A stretch of 14,687 nucleotides of DNA from Gammaproteobacteria bacterium (GCA_003562535.1 PWUP01000211.1:1-14687); one strand, 5' to 3'. Shown: positions 1 through 6,960, counted from the stretch's first letter. Made by a program: numbers and translations. Notes: a model not told the origin generated them from the letters alone.

Positions 1-1020
1 CTGCCAATCAACGCCTAACAGTTGCCGCAGTCCGCTAGCCATGATCGGGGTCAGGTAAATCAAAGCAATCGCTGTAATCCATAACACCAAAGTGATCCGG
101 TAAGTGCGCATCGCTCCGATACGGTCTTGAATAAAGCCGAAACCCAATGCACCGACAGCCGCCGTTATCTGTACGATGATGAACATCAAGGTTCGTACCT
201 GTTCATCCCAGCGAATCACTTGGGCACCGTAGATGAACGCGAAAGTAATAATGATGTAAATACCGCTCATGGCAAAAAATACCGAGCCAAGCAGCACGGC
301 TAAGTCGCGGTATTGGCTGAGATGGTGCAAGGTATCGCCCACTCGCCCCATGCCCAGACGGATGTAACTCACCCCAGAGGGCAAGGGTTGTGGTTTACCT
401 CGTTCTCGAACCCAGAGAAAGGTAGGAATCGCCGCCACTAAAAAGAACAACGCCGCCCAAGGGCCAACCCAACGGATGTGTTCAAAATTCTCGGCACTGA
501 CTTCGCCGAGTATCAGCAGCACAAACACGGCAGACACCATGCCACCGATATACCCTAACGCCCAGCCAAAACCGGATATTTTGCCTAAATCTTCGGGCGG
601 GCCTAGATCAGGTAGAAAACTGGCAATAAACGATTCGCCGATGGAATAGGCGAAATTGGACACCACCAGCAATAACACCCCCAGCATGGCATAACCGGGC
701 GCTACAAAATACAAAGCGGCGGTAGCGACTACAGTGAGTAGATAACTGGCAAACAGAAAGCGCTTTTTGATGGCGGTGTGATCCATAATCGCACCAGCAA
801 CTGGCGCACACAGGACAACCAGTAAATAACTGCTGGCCAGCGCTAGACTCCACAGCAAATTACCCAAACGGTAATCGGGCGCATCGCCGACAATCACCCG
901 CGTAAACAGATCACCAAACACCACGGTGATGATTAATAAGGTATACGCTTGGTTAGCAAAATCAAACATGGCCCAGCCGAAGATTTCGCGGCGTGGGGCG
1001 CGTAAACGTGGGTTGCTCAT
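1..1020 (-). CDS. UMF1-family MFS transporter (Atg22-like), 3' end beyond window
   Basis: This is an integral inner-membrane protein of the major facilitator superfamily; 340 residues are visible and the C-terminal part lies beyond position 1. Near the N-terminus (residues 15-26) it has GWAMFDFANQAY, the W-x-x-(Y/F)-D-x-A-N-x-(A/S)-Y signature of the UMF1/Atg22-like family. SGFGWALGYIGG at about 149-160 is the second family hallmark, and a motif-A-like loop (G-x-x-x-D then KKR) lies at about 76-88. Many hydrophobic segments of about 20 residues are present. I chose the ATG at 1020 because the family signature follows at the usual distance; no clear Shine-Dalgarno sequence precedes it. The substrate is unknown, since bacterial members are rarely characterised. 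It is divergent from the DAHP synthase gene, with the transposase element between them. Confidence 0.88.
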   Translation of the reverse strand, partial: MSNPRLRAPRREIFGWAMFDFANQAYTLLIITVVFGDLFTRVIVGDAPDYRLGNLLWSLALASSYLLVVLCAPVAGAIMDHTAIKKRFLFASYLLTVVATAALYFVAPGYAMLGVLLLVVSNFAYSIGESFIASFLPDLGPPEDLGKISGFGWALGYIGGMVSAVFVLLILGEVSAENFEHIRWVGPWAALFFLVAAIPTFLWVRERGKPQPLPSGVSYIRLGMGRVGDTLHHLSQYRDLAVLLGSVFFAMSGIYIIITFAFIYGAQVIRWDEQVRTLMFIIVQITAAVGALGFGFIQDRIGAMRTYRITLVLWITAIALIYLTPIMASGLRQLLGVDWQ

Positions 1021-1047
1021 TAGTGTGCGCCAACTTTAGAAAACGCT

Positions 1048-1090
1048 TGACTATACCGATCAGGTCGCATTAAGTCACGTTGAACCGCAG
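1048..1090 (+). pseudogene. Relic fragment resembling the 5' coding region of class II DAHP synthase
   Basis: These 43 bases align without gaps to positions 2087-2129, inside the DAHP synthase gene, with 35 of 43 identical by my count. In the matching frame the fragment reads DYTDQVALSHVEPQ against DYSDQARLSHVEQQ in the intact gene. The differences include a doubly changed synonymous leucine codon (TTA versus CTG), as expected from a diverged coding copy. The frame is closed by a TAG at 1037-1039 and similarity fades after about 1096, so no functional protein is possible. It sits between the MFS gene and the transposase element. It is probably the remnant of a second copy; chance similarity is less likely given the shared reading frame. 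Confidence 0.5.
1050..1078 (-). promoter_or_regulatory. Possible sigma-70 promoter for the MFS gene
   Basis: On the minus strand a GTGACT (-35, positions 1073-1078) and a TATAGT (-10, positions 1050-1055) are separated by 17 bp, about 30 bp upstream of the MFS start codon. The -10 box matches consensus at 5 of 6 bases and the -35 at 4 of 6. The site lies inside the DAHP-synthase-like relic, so it may be a chance match or a promoter that arose within decayed coding DNA. Confidence 0.3.
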
Positions 1091-1148
1091 TGTGTCTATT
1101 ATTGGCGGTCAACGATAACTGGTACTGAACCAAATTCCAGATCATCCT

Positions 1149-1194
1149 AAGGCCCGAAGGGTCGTTATTCCTCAGCCCAGGGCAACGCCCTGGG
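1149..1194 (+). repeat. Terminal inverted repeat, left copy, with two hairpins
   Basis: The outer hairpin is GGCCC-GAA-GGGTC (1151-1163, one G-T pair). The inner hairpin is CCCAGGGC-AAC-GCCCTGGG (1176-1194), a perfect 8-bp stem. It is the reverse complement of the right copy except at four positions, and two of those are a compensating pair inside the inner stem. Confidence 0.75.
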
Positions 1195-1220
1195 ATTGCG
1201 GTATCCGGGTATCATGGATC

Positions 1221-1255
1221 GTAAACGGTAAACGGTAAACGGTAAACGGTAAACC
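1221..1255 (+). repeat. Five-copy heptamer tandem repeat (GTAAACG)
   Basis: Four exact copies of GTAAACG are followed by a fifth ending in C (GTAAACC), head to tail. The final bases form a short ACGGT/ACCGT palindrome extending to 1257. The array lies between the stop codon of the transposase and its downstream hairpin end, so it travels with the element or arose within it. Copy number in such arrays commonly varies by replication slippage. Confidence 0.9.
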
Positions 1256-1268
1256 GTCCAATGCCCCA

Positions 1269-1721
1269 TCAATCCCAAACATAGGTTTCATTGTAATCAA
1301 TCCGATAGCGTTCCAATAATGTGCGGTATTCATCCTGAAAGGTCTGGTGTTGATGATGGTGTTCTTGGTTGGCGACATAAGCAACGACCCTATCCGCGTC
1401 GGACTGGCTGACCGAGAACGCCCCATATCCAGACTGCCAGCGGAACGCTGCAAACTCCGAACCTTTGGTTTTAATCCATCGTGACGAGCGGGTTTTCACT
1501 GTTTCCACGGTATCGGCCACGGTACGAGTCCGCGATAATCCAAAGAAGAGGTGAACATGATCGGCCACCCCGCCGATCCGTAGCGACGGACAGCCGATGT
1601 TGTCGAGCGTAACCGCTAGGTAGGGATGTAATTCCGTGCGGATATTGGGATGGAGAATGGGTTCCCGGTTTTTGGTGCTGAACACGAGATGGATGAGGAG
1701 GCGTGATAGGGATTGTGCCAT
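1269..1721 (-). CDS. IS200-like / REP-associated Y1 transposase
   Basis: This 150-residue protein belongs to the Y1 transposase (IS200-like, HUH endonuclease) superfamily, which cuts and joins single-stranded DNA at hairpin sites. Visible features are the N-terminal SLSRLLIHLVFSTKNREP block, the metal-binding HUH motif HVH at residues 55-57, and the AYVANQEHH segment at 114-122 with the likely nucleophile Y115. I chose the ATG at 1721 because family members start just before this N-terminal block; an upstream in-frame TTG at 1775 would add 18 unconserved residues. The length is normal for the family and no frameshift is seen, so the enzyme may be intact. The inverted hairpin ends suggest a RAYT rather than a classical IS200 enzyme. 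The neighbouring array and relic mark this as accessory DNA. Confidence 0.85.
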   Translation of the reverse strand: MAQSLSRLLIHLVFSTKNREPILHPNIRTELHPYLAVTLDNIGCPSLRIGGVADHVHLFFGLSRTRTVADTVETVKTRSSRWIKTKGSEFAAFRWQSGYGAFSVSQSDADRVVAYVANQEHHHQHQTFQDEYRTLLERYRIDYNETYVWD

Positions 1722-1798
1722 GGTGTTCTTGGTTATCGCGGCGTTGCCGGTTGTTGGGTGGATGGGGGATGCCAATATATGCCAATGCCCGCCAATAT

Positions 1799-1844
1799 CC
1801 TAGGGCGCTGCCCTAGGCTGAGGAATAACGGCCCTTCGGGCCTT
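1799..1844 (+). repeat. Terminal inverted repeat, right copy, with two hairpins
   Basis: The inner hairpin is CCTAGGGC-GCT-GCCCTAGG (1799-1817, perfect 8-bp stem). The outer hairpin is GGCCC-TTC-GGGCC (1830-1842, perfect). It lies about 80 bp upstream of the transposase start. Just inside it (1771-1798) the word GCCAATAT/GCCAATGC recurs three times. Confidence 0.75.
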
Positions 1845-1880
1845 AAACGCTCCTAGAGGTTCTGTATGTGATTTAATACG

Positions 1881-1932
1881 GTTGTGGTGAGTCGAGACTG
1901 AGCACTTGAACATTATAAAGCGTTGTGGTGAG
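1881..1932 (+). repeat. 11-bp direct repeat upstream of DAHP synthase
   Basis: GTTGTGGTGAG occurs at 1881-1891 and again at 1922-1932, 41 bp apart (about four helical turns). An AT-rich TATAAA (1914-1919) lies between the copies. They fall about 90-140 bp upstream of the DAHP synthase start. A pair of binding sites for a regulator is possible; no known operator is recognised. Confidence 0.35.
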
Positions 1933-2021
1933 CTGTACGTTCCCGACACCAGCGTTTGCGCTCAACGTGAAAGTGCGCAATCATTGCGGTCTGTAAATGA
2001 TCAGTGAACGAGTCCGATTTC

Positions 2022-3404
2022 ATGTCTTCCCCCAATACCTCTTGGAGTCCAGCAAGCTGGCGCACCCGCCCAGTGCAGCAAATGCCTGACTATAGCGATC
2101 AGGCCCGTCTGAGTCACGTTGAACAGCAGCTCAGTCGTTTTCCCCCGCTGGTGTTTGCCGGTGAAGCCCGGCGGCTCCAAAAATCGTTAGCGGATGTGGC
2201 GGCGGGTAAAGCCTTTCTGTTGCAAGGTGGAGATTGCGCCGAGAGTTTTGCCGAATTCAGCGCCGAAACCATCCGGGATAGCTTGCGCCTGCTGTTACAA
2301 ATGGCGGTGATTTTAACCTTTGGAGCGTCCTATCCGGTGGTCAAAGTCGGGCGCTTGGCAGGACAGTTTGCCAAGCCGCGTTCGGCGGATATGGAACGCC
2401 AAACCGGTCAGGAGTTACCGAGTTATCGCGGCGATATTATTAACGGTCTGGAGTTTGATAGCGCACTGCGCCAGCCGGACCCGCAGCGGATGGTCAATGC
2501 CTATGCCCAATCGTCGGCGACGCTGAACTTATTGCGCGCCTTTGCCCAAGGTGGTTATGCGGATCTGCATCAGGTTCACCGCTGGACTTTGGACTTCGTG
2601 AGTGCCACCCCTCAAGCTGAGCGCTATCGTGCTTTGGCCGATCGGCTCACTGAGACGTTGGCGTTTATGAAAGCCTGTGGTTTAACCTCAGACACCATAC
2701 CGCAGCTTCGCGAAACGGAATTATTCACCTCGCATGAAGCGCTGTTATTGCCTTATGAGCAAGCCTTGACGCGGATTGATTCCACCAGCGGTGATTGGTA
2801 CGACTGTTCAGCGCATATGCTGTGGATTGGTGATCGCACCCGTGATCTCGATGGGGCGCATATTGAATTCGCACGAGGCATCCATAACCCGCTCGGTCTG
2901 AAATGCGGGCCATCAATGACGCCAGATACCTTACTACCGCTGATTGATGCACTGAATCCGCACAACACACCAGGGCGCTTGACGTTGATTATTCGTATGG
3001 GTGCCGGGCAAGTGGCAGAGGGGCTACCGGCGTTAATTCGTGCCGTACAGCGTGAAGGGCGCACTGTGGTGTGGTCTTGTGATCCTATGCACGGCAATAC
3101 GGTCAAATCCGCCAGCGGGTACAAAACCCGACCGTTTGAGCGCATCTTACAAGAGGTGCGCGAGTTTTTTGCCGTTCATGCGGCTGAAGGTAGCTATGCT
3201 GGTGGGATTCATGTTGAAATGACGGGGCAAAACGTCACCGAGTGTACGGGTGGAGTGCAGGCGATTACCGATGAGCGTTTGGCTGATCGCTATCATACCC
3301 ATTGTGACCCACGCCTCAACGCTTCGCAGGGCTTGGAACTGGCCTTTTTGTTGGCCGAGGAACTCAAGCGTGGGCAAGCAGTGGGTGGTGAGGGACATGG
3401 CTAA
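2022..3404 (+). CDS. 3-deoxy-7-phosphoheptulonate (DAHP) synthase, class II
   Basis: This enzyme condenses phosphoenolpyruvate with erythrose 4-phosphate to DAHP, the first step of the shikimate pathway to aromatic amino acids, and acts in the cytosol. The 460-residue protein is full length for the class II (plant/Mycobacterium-like) family. Hallmarks in order are FLLQGGDCAESF (about 65-76, metal-ligand Cys72), GRLAGQFAKPRS (110-121), GDRTRDLDGAHIEFARG (270-286), WSCDPMHGNT with His357, HVEMTGQNVTECTGG with Glu399, and CDPRLNASQG with Asp429. All four expected metal ligands are present. I prefer the ATG at 2022, since class II proteins usually begin with a short W-containing stretch; a GTG at 2004 in the same frame would add six residues, and neither has a strong Shine-Dalgarno. 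A paralogous relic of its 5' region lies at 1048-1090. Whether it serves primary or secondary metabolism cannot be told here. Confidence 0.93.
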   Translation: MSSPNTSWSPASWRTRPVQQMPDYSDQARLSHVEQQLSRFPPLVFAGEARRLQKSLADVAAGKAFLLQGGDCAESFAEFSAETIRDSLRLLLQMAVILTFGASYPVVKVGRLAGQFAKPRSADMERQTGQELPSYRGDIINGLEFDSALRQPDPQRMVNAYAQSSATLNLLRAFAQGGYADLHQVHRWTLDFVSATPQAERYRALADRLTETLAFMKACGLTSDTIPQLRETELFTSHEALLLPYEQALTRIDSTSGDWYDCSAHMLWIGDRTRDLDGAHIEFARGIHNPLGLKCGPSMTPDTLLPLIDALNPHNTPGRLTLIIRMGAGQVAEGLPALIRAVQREGRTVVWSCDPMHGNTVKSASGYKTRPFERILQEVREFFAVHAAEGSYAGGIHVEMTGQNVTECTGGVQAITDERLADRYHTHCDPRLNASQGLELAFLLAEELKRGQAVGGEGHG

Positions 3405-3426
3405 CGAGCAAAAAATAGGCGTTGGT

Positions 3427-3467
3427 TATAAGCGTAGGATTCACAACCGAGCCGGTTCTCGCTTATA
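3427..3467. repeat. Nested inverted repeat between DAHP synthase and phasin genes
   Basis: The outer arms TATAAGCG (3427-3434) and CGCTTATA (3460-3467) are perfectly complementary. They enclose a second perfect hairpin, AACCG-AGC-CGGTT (3445-3457). There is no following T-run, so an intrinsic terminator is doubtful. The right arm overlaps the candidate phasin -10 box, which fits an operator, for example for a PHA-responsive repressor such as PhaR, but that is inference. Confidence 0.5.
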
Positions 3468-3469
3468 GT
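3440..3469 (+). promoter_or_regulatory. Candidate sigma-70 promoter for the phasin gene
   Basis: TTCACA (3440-3445) and TATAGT (3464-3469) are separated by 18 bp and end about 48 bp before the phasin ATG. The -10 box matches consensus at five of six bases and the -35 at four of six. The -10 box is embedded in one arm of an inverted repeat. Confidence 0.4.
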
Positions 3470-3516
3470 GGACGGGCTAATGTGGCAACCAAAATTACAG
3501 AAGAGAGGAGTTTGAC

Positions 3517-3996
3517 ATGGCTAAGCAAGGTTTTAACCCGTTTGATCCTGCAGAAATGATGAAATTATTTGACCCACTGCAGGTGATGAATCAGTTACAA
3601 CGCAATATTGAGCGTTACACGGCGGGCGGTCTTCAGTTTACCGATTTGATGCACAATCAACGCAAGAACTTAGAGGCGTTGATGGAAGCCAATCGGATTT
3701 TATTCACCAGCACTCAGCAGTTGCTGCAACGCCAGAATGAATTGCTCAATCAAGCGGGCAAAGAAGCGGCGGCAGCCGCTGGGGCCATCGCTTCGGCAAC
3801 GGCTAACCCCCAGGAGTTACCCAAGCAACAAGTGCAGCTCCTGACCGAGCACTACAATCGCTCCGTGACCACATTGCAAGAAGCCACCGAGATGATCATT
3901 AAAGCACAACAGCAGGCCATGCAGGTTCTGGATCAGCGTTGGCAGGAGCATATTCAAGAGCTGCAAAAGCTGCAAAAACCCAAAACCGGTGAATAA
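3517..3996 (+). CDS. Phasin family protein (PHA granule-associated)
   Basis: This is a 159-residue helical protein of the PhaP-like phasin family. Phasins coat polyhydroxyalkanoate granules in the cytoplasm and control their number and size. Typical features are the opening FNPFDPAEMMKLFDPLQ, a long amphipathic helix with many Gln, Leu and Glu residues (about 20-80), an alanine-rich hinge near 84-96, and a second helix with QQVQLLTEHYNRSVTTLQEA (about 105-124) ending in a charged, Lys/Gln-rich tail. There are no membrane segments and no signal peptide. The start is well supported by a strong GAGAGGAG Shine-Dalgarno (3503-3510), suggesting high expression, as expected for a phasin. No PHA synthase is in view, so the storage role is inferred from the family alone. 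Confidence 0.85.
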   Translation: MAKQGFNPFDPAEMMKLFDPLQVMNQLQRNIERYTAGGLQFTDLMHNQRKNLEALMEANRILFTSTQQLLQRQNELLNQAGKEAAAAAGAIASATANPQELPKQQVQLLTEHYNRSVTTLQEATEMIIKAQQQAMQVLDQRWQEHIQELQKLQKPKTGE

Positions 3997-4012
3997 CGCT
4001 GGATCCAGACCG

Positions 4013-4047
4013 TATAGCCATTCAAGCTGATTAAGCGAACGGCTATA
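4013..4047. terminator. Hairpin between convergent phasin and Enzyme I genes
   Basis: TATAGCC (4013-4019) pairs with GGCTATA (4041-4047). Inside, TTC/GAA and GCT/AGC extend the stem around a GATTA loop. It sits in the 60-bp gap between two converging genes and could end transcription from both sides. It lacks a clear T-run, so termination is inferred from position and symmetry. Confidence 0.4.
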
Positions 4048-4056
4048 TCCATTGCG

Positions 4057-5793
4057 CTATGGCCCCGTTAACCGACTCATTAAGTCATGGGGTTGGTTGC
4101 TTTGTAAGGCTTCACAGGCCAGTTGACGCAACCCATCCACATTGCTGTGGGTGACAATTTGTTTAATCTCCAGCAGACTGCCCGTGTGCATACTGAAATG
4201 GCGCAGTCCGAGACCTAATAATAGGCGGGTGTACTGTGTATCACCCGCCATTTCTCCACACAGGCTGACCGGCACGCCGGCGGCATGGCCGGCGGTCAGC
4301 GTCATGTGAATCAGTTTAAGCACGGCGGGATGCAGGGGTTCATAAAGATAGTTCACGGTTTCATCTACCCGGTCAATAGCCAGGGTGTATTGAATTAAAT
4401 CGTTGGTACCAATCGATAAAAAATCGAGGTTGCGTGCTAAATGATCGGCACATAACGCCGCAGCAGGCACCTCGATCATACCGCCTATGGGCAGTTGCGG
4501 ATCAAACGGCAGTCGATCCTCTTGGAGCTGCTGCTTCAGTTCGCGCACAATCTGCAATACCTGTGTGACCTCTTGAATCGATGACAGCATGGGAATCATC
4601 AACCGGGCTTTGCCGTAAACCGAGGCGCGTAAAATGGCTCGCAGTTGTGGGCGAAACAGGTTAGGCTCACGCAAACACAGTCGGATGGCTCGCAACCCAA
4701 GCGCTGGATTGGTCGCTAGGGGACGGTCTGGACGCCCACCATCGACTTGCTTATCGGCACCCAAGTCAAGGGTACGAATGGTCACTGGTCGTCCCTCAAA
4801 CGCGATGAGGGCATCACGATACGCTTCGAATTGCTCATCTTCACACGGGGGGGTGTGCCGATTCATAAACAGAAATTCAGTGCGGTACAAGCCCACTCCA
4901 GAGGCGGAGACATCCAGGGCGGCGGTGATGTCCTCTGGCAATTCAATATTGGCGTGTAAGGTGATGTGCAGGCCATCCAAGGTGCGGGCTGGTCGATGAC
5001 GAAAGGCCCGCAGTTGCTGCAGGCGACGTTGCTCGGCTTGCTGGCGGTGTTGATAATAGGTCAATAACTCAGGCTCTAAGCCCGCCAGTACCACGCCATG
5101 TTGGCCGTCAATAACTACAATCTCGCCGTCTTGTAGATAACGCCGGGCATTATGGATGCCGACTAAGGCTGGAATGCCTAAGCTGCGCGCCAAAATCGCG
5201 GTATGGGACAGCGGCCCACCGTATTCGGTGATGAAACCATAAATCCCTTGATGTTGCATCAAAATCGTATCAGCGGGTGCCAAATCATCCGCCACAACAA
5301 TGCGCTCACTGAAGCGATTCGCTACCACCGCATCGCTGGTTTCGGTACCGGCTTGGAGGATACGCTGGATGCGCATGACTACATGATCAATATCATCGCG
5401 TCGGGTGCGCAGGTAACTGTCATCCATCGTTTCAAAAACTTGGACAATTTTATCGCGTTGGGTTTTTAATGCCCACTCCGCATTGCATTGCTGGCTGCGG
5501 ATCAGTTCTACAGGGGCATGAGTGAGTAAGGAGTCTTCCAGCATCAGCAGATGGGTATCAACAAAAGCACCCACCTCGGCAGGTAATGAATCGGGGAGTC
5601 GGTTACGTACCTCGCGCAGTTCCTGTTTCGCAAAGCTGAGACTGCGTTTAAAGCGTTCAATCTCAGAGTCAATCTGGTGCAGAGATAAACGGTACTCGAC
5701 AATTTCAGTCTGATCGCGCTGCAACCGCAGTATCCGACCGATGGCGTAGCCCCTAGAAACACCAATGCCGTGCAGAGCGCAGACTGCCATCAT
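4057..5793 (-). CDS. Phosphoenolpyruvate-protein phosphotransferase (Enzyme I, PTS-Ntr type, no GAF domain)
   Basis: Enzyme I takes phosphate from phosphoenolpyruvate and passes it to HPr. The 578 residues hold the N-terminal HPr-binding/phosphohistidine region with GGPLSHTAILAR (active His197) and the C-terminal PEP-binding barrel with GVGLYRTEFLFM (299-310), FLSIGTNDLIQYTLAIDR (458-475) and SLCGEMAGD with the catalytic Cys512. It has the length of sugar-type Enzyme I and lacks the GAF domain of enterobacterial PtsP. No EIIB or EIIC permease is nearby; the HPr gene lies 13 bp upstream and ptsN in the same run, so it most likely feeds the regulatory nitrogen-PTS. Two adjacent ATGs compete: AGAGG leaves only two bases before the first (5793) but five before the second (5790), so translation may start one codon later. 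It is the last gene of the block. ptsI and ptsP are both used as names for such genes. Confidence 0.95.
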   Translation of the reverse strand: MMAVCALHGIGVSRGYAIGRILRLQRDQTEIVEYRLSLHQIDSEIERFKRSLSFAKQELREVRNRLPDSLPAEVGAFVDTHLLMLEDSLLTHAPVELIRSQQCNAEWALKTQRDKIVQVFETMDDSYLRTRRDDIDHVVMRIQRILQAGTETSDAVVANRFSERIVVADDLAPADTILMQHQGIYGFITEYGGPLSHTAILARSLGIPALVGIHNARRYLQDGEIVVIDGQHGVVLAGLEPELLTYYQHRQQAEQRRLQQLRAFRHRPARTLDGLHITLHANIELPEDITAALDVSASGVGLYRTEFLFMNRHTPPCEDEQFEAYRDALIAFEGRPVTIRTLDLGADKQVDGGRPDRPLATNPALGLRAIRLCLREPNLFRPQLRAILRASVYGKARLMIPMLSSIQEVTQVLQIVRELKQQLQEDRLPFDPQLPIGGMIEVPAAALCADHLARNLDFLSIGTNDLIQYTLAIDRVDETVNYLYEPLHPAVLKLIHMTLTAGHAAGVPVSLCGEMAGDTQYTRLLLGLGLRHFSMHTGSLLEIKQIVTHSNVDGLRQLACEALQSNQPHDLMSRLTGP

Positions 5794-5806
5794 GGCCTCT
5801 ATTTAT

Positions 5807-6076
5807 TCATTCTGGTTCATCAAAGCGCTGGTCAATCAGGTGTTGAATCTGATCCAGCGCCTGTTCAGCATCGACGCCCTCAGCGTGCATCAGTAACGTC
5901 GTACCCTTTGCTGCAGCAAGCATCATTACCCCCATAATGCTTTTCGCATTGGCGGTGCGGTTGCCACGGCGTAACTGAATGTCGCAATCAAAACTCGCGG
6001 CAAGATTAACCAGTTTGGCCGCCGCTCGAGCGTGCAGCCCCAGACGGTTACTGATGACGACTTCGCGCTCCGGCAC
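5807..6076 (-). CDS. ptsO: HPr-family phosphocarrier protein (NPr)
   Basis: This 89-residue phosphocarrier accepts phosphate from Enzyme I on a histidine and passes it to EIIA-Ntr. RLGLHARAAAKLV carries the active His15, and NAKSIMGVMMLAA carries Ser46, the site phosphorylated by HPr kinase; both fall at canonical HPr positions. The length is normal. The start is GTG, and no ATG is available nearby; AGGGGG about nine bases upstream serves as a Shine-Dalgarno. It lies 20 bp after rapZ and 13 bp before the Enzyme I gene. An HPr kinase gene two genes upstream makes Ser46 phosphorylation likely, which would tune the relay. The name follows context; sugar-transport HPr (ptsH) cannot be excluded from sequence alone. 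Confidence 0.93.
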   Translation of the reverse strand: MPEREVVISNRLGLHARAAAKLVNLAASFDCDIQLRRGNRTANAKSIMGVMMLAAAKGTTLLMHAEGVDAEQALDQIQHLIDQRFDEPE

Positions 6077-6096
6077 CTAAATAGTCCCCCTTGGTT

Positions 6097-6960
6097 TTAG
6101 CTGAATTCCCGGTGGCGGGTCATCACATGTGTTCTGATTTGAGCAAAGCGTTCTGCCAAGCGGCTAGCAATATACACCGACCGGTGCTGGCCACCGGTAC
6201 AACCGATCGCTACAGTCATATAACTGCGGTTACCGGTATCAAAGCGGGGTACCCAAATGTCTAAAAAATCGCCGATTGCAGTCAGCATCTCTTGTACCAT
6301 AGGTTGCGATTCGAGAAATTCACAGACGGGGCGATCAAGCCCGGTCAGTAGCCTTAATTTACGATCCCAATGGGGGTTAGGTAGGCAGCGCACATCAAAC
6401 ACAAAATCAGCGTCAATGGGGTTGCCGTTTTTAAACCCAAACGATTCAAACAGCAGAATCATACCCTCATGGAAAGAGTGGTGCACCAGGGTGCGGATGC
6501 GCTCGCGCAGCTCGTGTAAATTGGTTTGGCTGGTATCAATGATAATATCTGCATAAACCGCTATTTCTCCAAGCAGTTGGCGTTCTTGGCGAATCGCTTC
6601 CATCAGGGGTTGATCGCGCAGTGCCAGTGGATGTTTGCGCCGAGTTTCATTATAACGCTGTAATAAGGCTTCATCACTCGCTTGTAAAAACAGTACCGTG
6701 ACTTCAATGCTATGCTCACGCAATGCCGTGAGGCTATCAGAGAATTCACCCAGTTGATCAAGAAAGTTACGCGCATCAATACCGACGGCTAAGGCTTGTT
6801 CTTGGCCTGCCGTTTTAGCGCGTGTTTGTAGCGATAAGGCGCACGGCTGCAGTAACTGCAAAGGCAGATTGTCAATACAGTAGTACCCAAGGTCTTCCAG
6901 CGTTTGAATCGCAATGGTTTTACCCGATCCAGACAGGCCGCTGACGATAATTAAACGCAT
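6097..6960 (-). CDS. rapZ: RNase adapter protein RapZ (YvcJ-family nucleotide-binding protein)
   Basis: In E. coli RapZ binds the small RNA GlmZ, guides RNase E to it, and so controls glucosamine-6-phosphate synthase and cell-envelope precursor supply. The 287 residues have a Walker A motif GLSGSGKT (8-15), ADIIIDTS as a Walker B-like strand (137-144), and the conserved C-terminal domain with FESFGFKNGNP (171-181), DVRCLPNPHW (189-198) and GCTGGQHRS (253-261). The length is that of the family. The start ATG overlaps the end of hprK by 10 bp, with GGGGGT just upstream, which points to coupled translation. It sits between hprK and the HPr gene, as in other Proteobacteria. Whether GlmZ-type small RNAs exist in this organism is unknown. 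Confidence 0.95.
   Translation of the reverse strand: MRLIIVSGLSGSGKTIAIQTLEDLGYYCIDNLPLQLLQPCALSLQTRAKTAGQEQALAVGIDARNFLDQLGEFSDSLTALREHSIEVTVLFLQASDEALLQRYNETRRKHPLALRDQPLMEAIRQERQLLGEIAVYADIIIDTSQTNLHELRERIRTLVHHSFHEGMILLFESFGFKNGNPIDADFVFDVRCLPNPHWDRKLRLLTGLDRPVCEFLESQPMVQEMLTAIGDFLDIWVPRFDTGNRSYMTVAIGCTGGQHRSVYIASRLAERFAQIRTHVMTRHREFS

Larger units (their letters stand above)
1149..1844 (-). mobile_element. IS200/RAYT-like element with inverted double-hairpin ends
   Basis: A single Y1 transposase gene is framed by 46-bp inverted ends, 1149-1194 and 1799-1844, which match at 42 of 46 positions. Each end carries two hairpins: a small GGCCC/GGG(C/T)C hairpin at the outer edge and an 8-bp stem with a 3-base loop further in. 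Unlike classical IS200, whose ends are not inverted repeats of each other, this layout resembles REP-associated tyrosine transposase (RAYT) genes flanked by inverted REP sequences. A heptamer tandem repeat lies inside the element, downstream of the transposase. I cannot define target-site features; this family makes no target duplications. Confidence 0.6.

Noticed and set aside
1221..1257. CRISPR array
   Set aside because: The repeat unit is only 7 bp with no spacers between copies and there are no cas genes; it is a simple tandem repeat.
1722..1775. Longer transposase start at TTG 1775
   Set aside because: The added 18 residues are not family-like, and the conserved N-terminal block starts right after the ATG at 1721.
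3482..3500. Possible sigma-54 promoter before the phasin gene (TGGCAA...)
   Set aside because: The GG element is present but the required GC is missing at the correct spacing.
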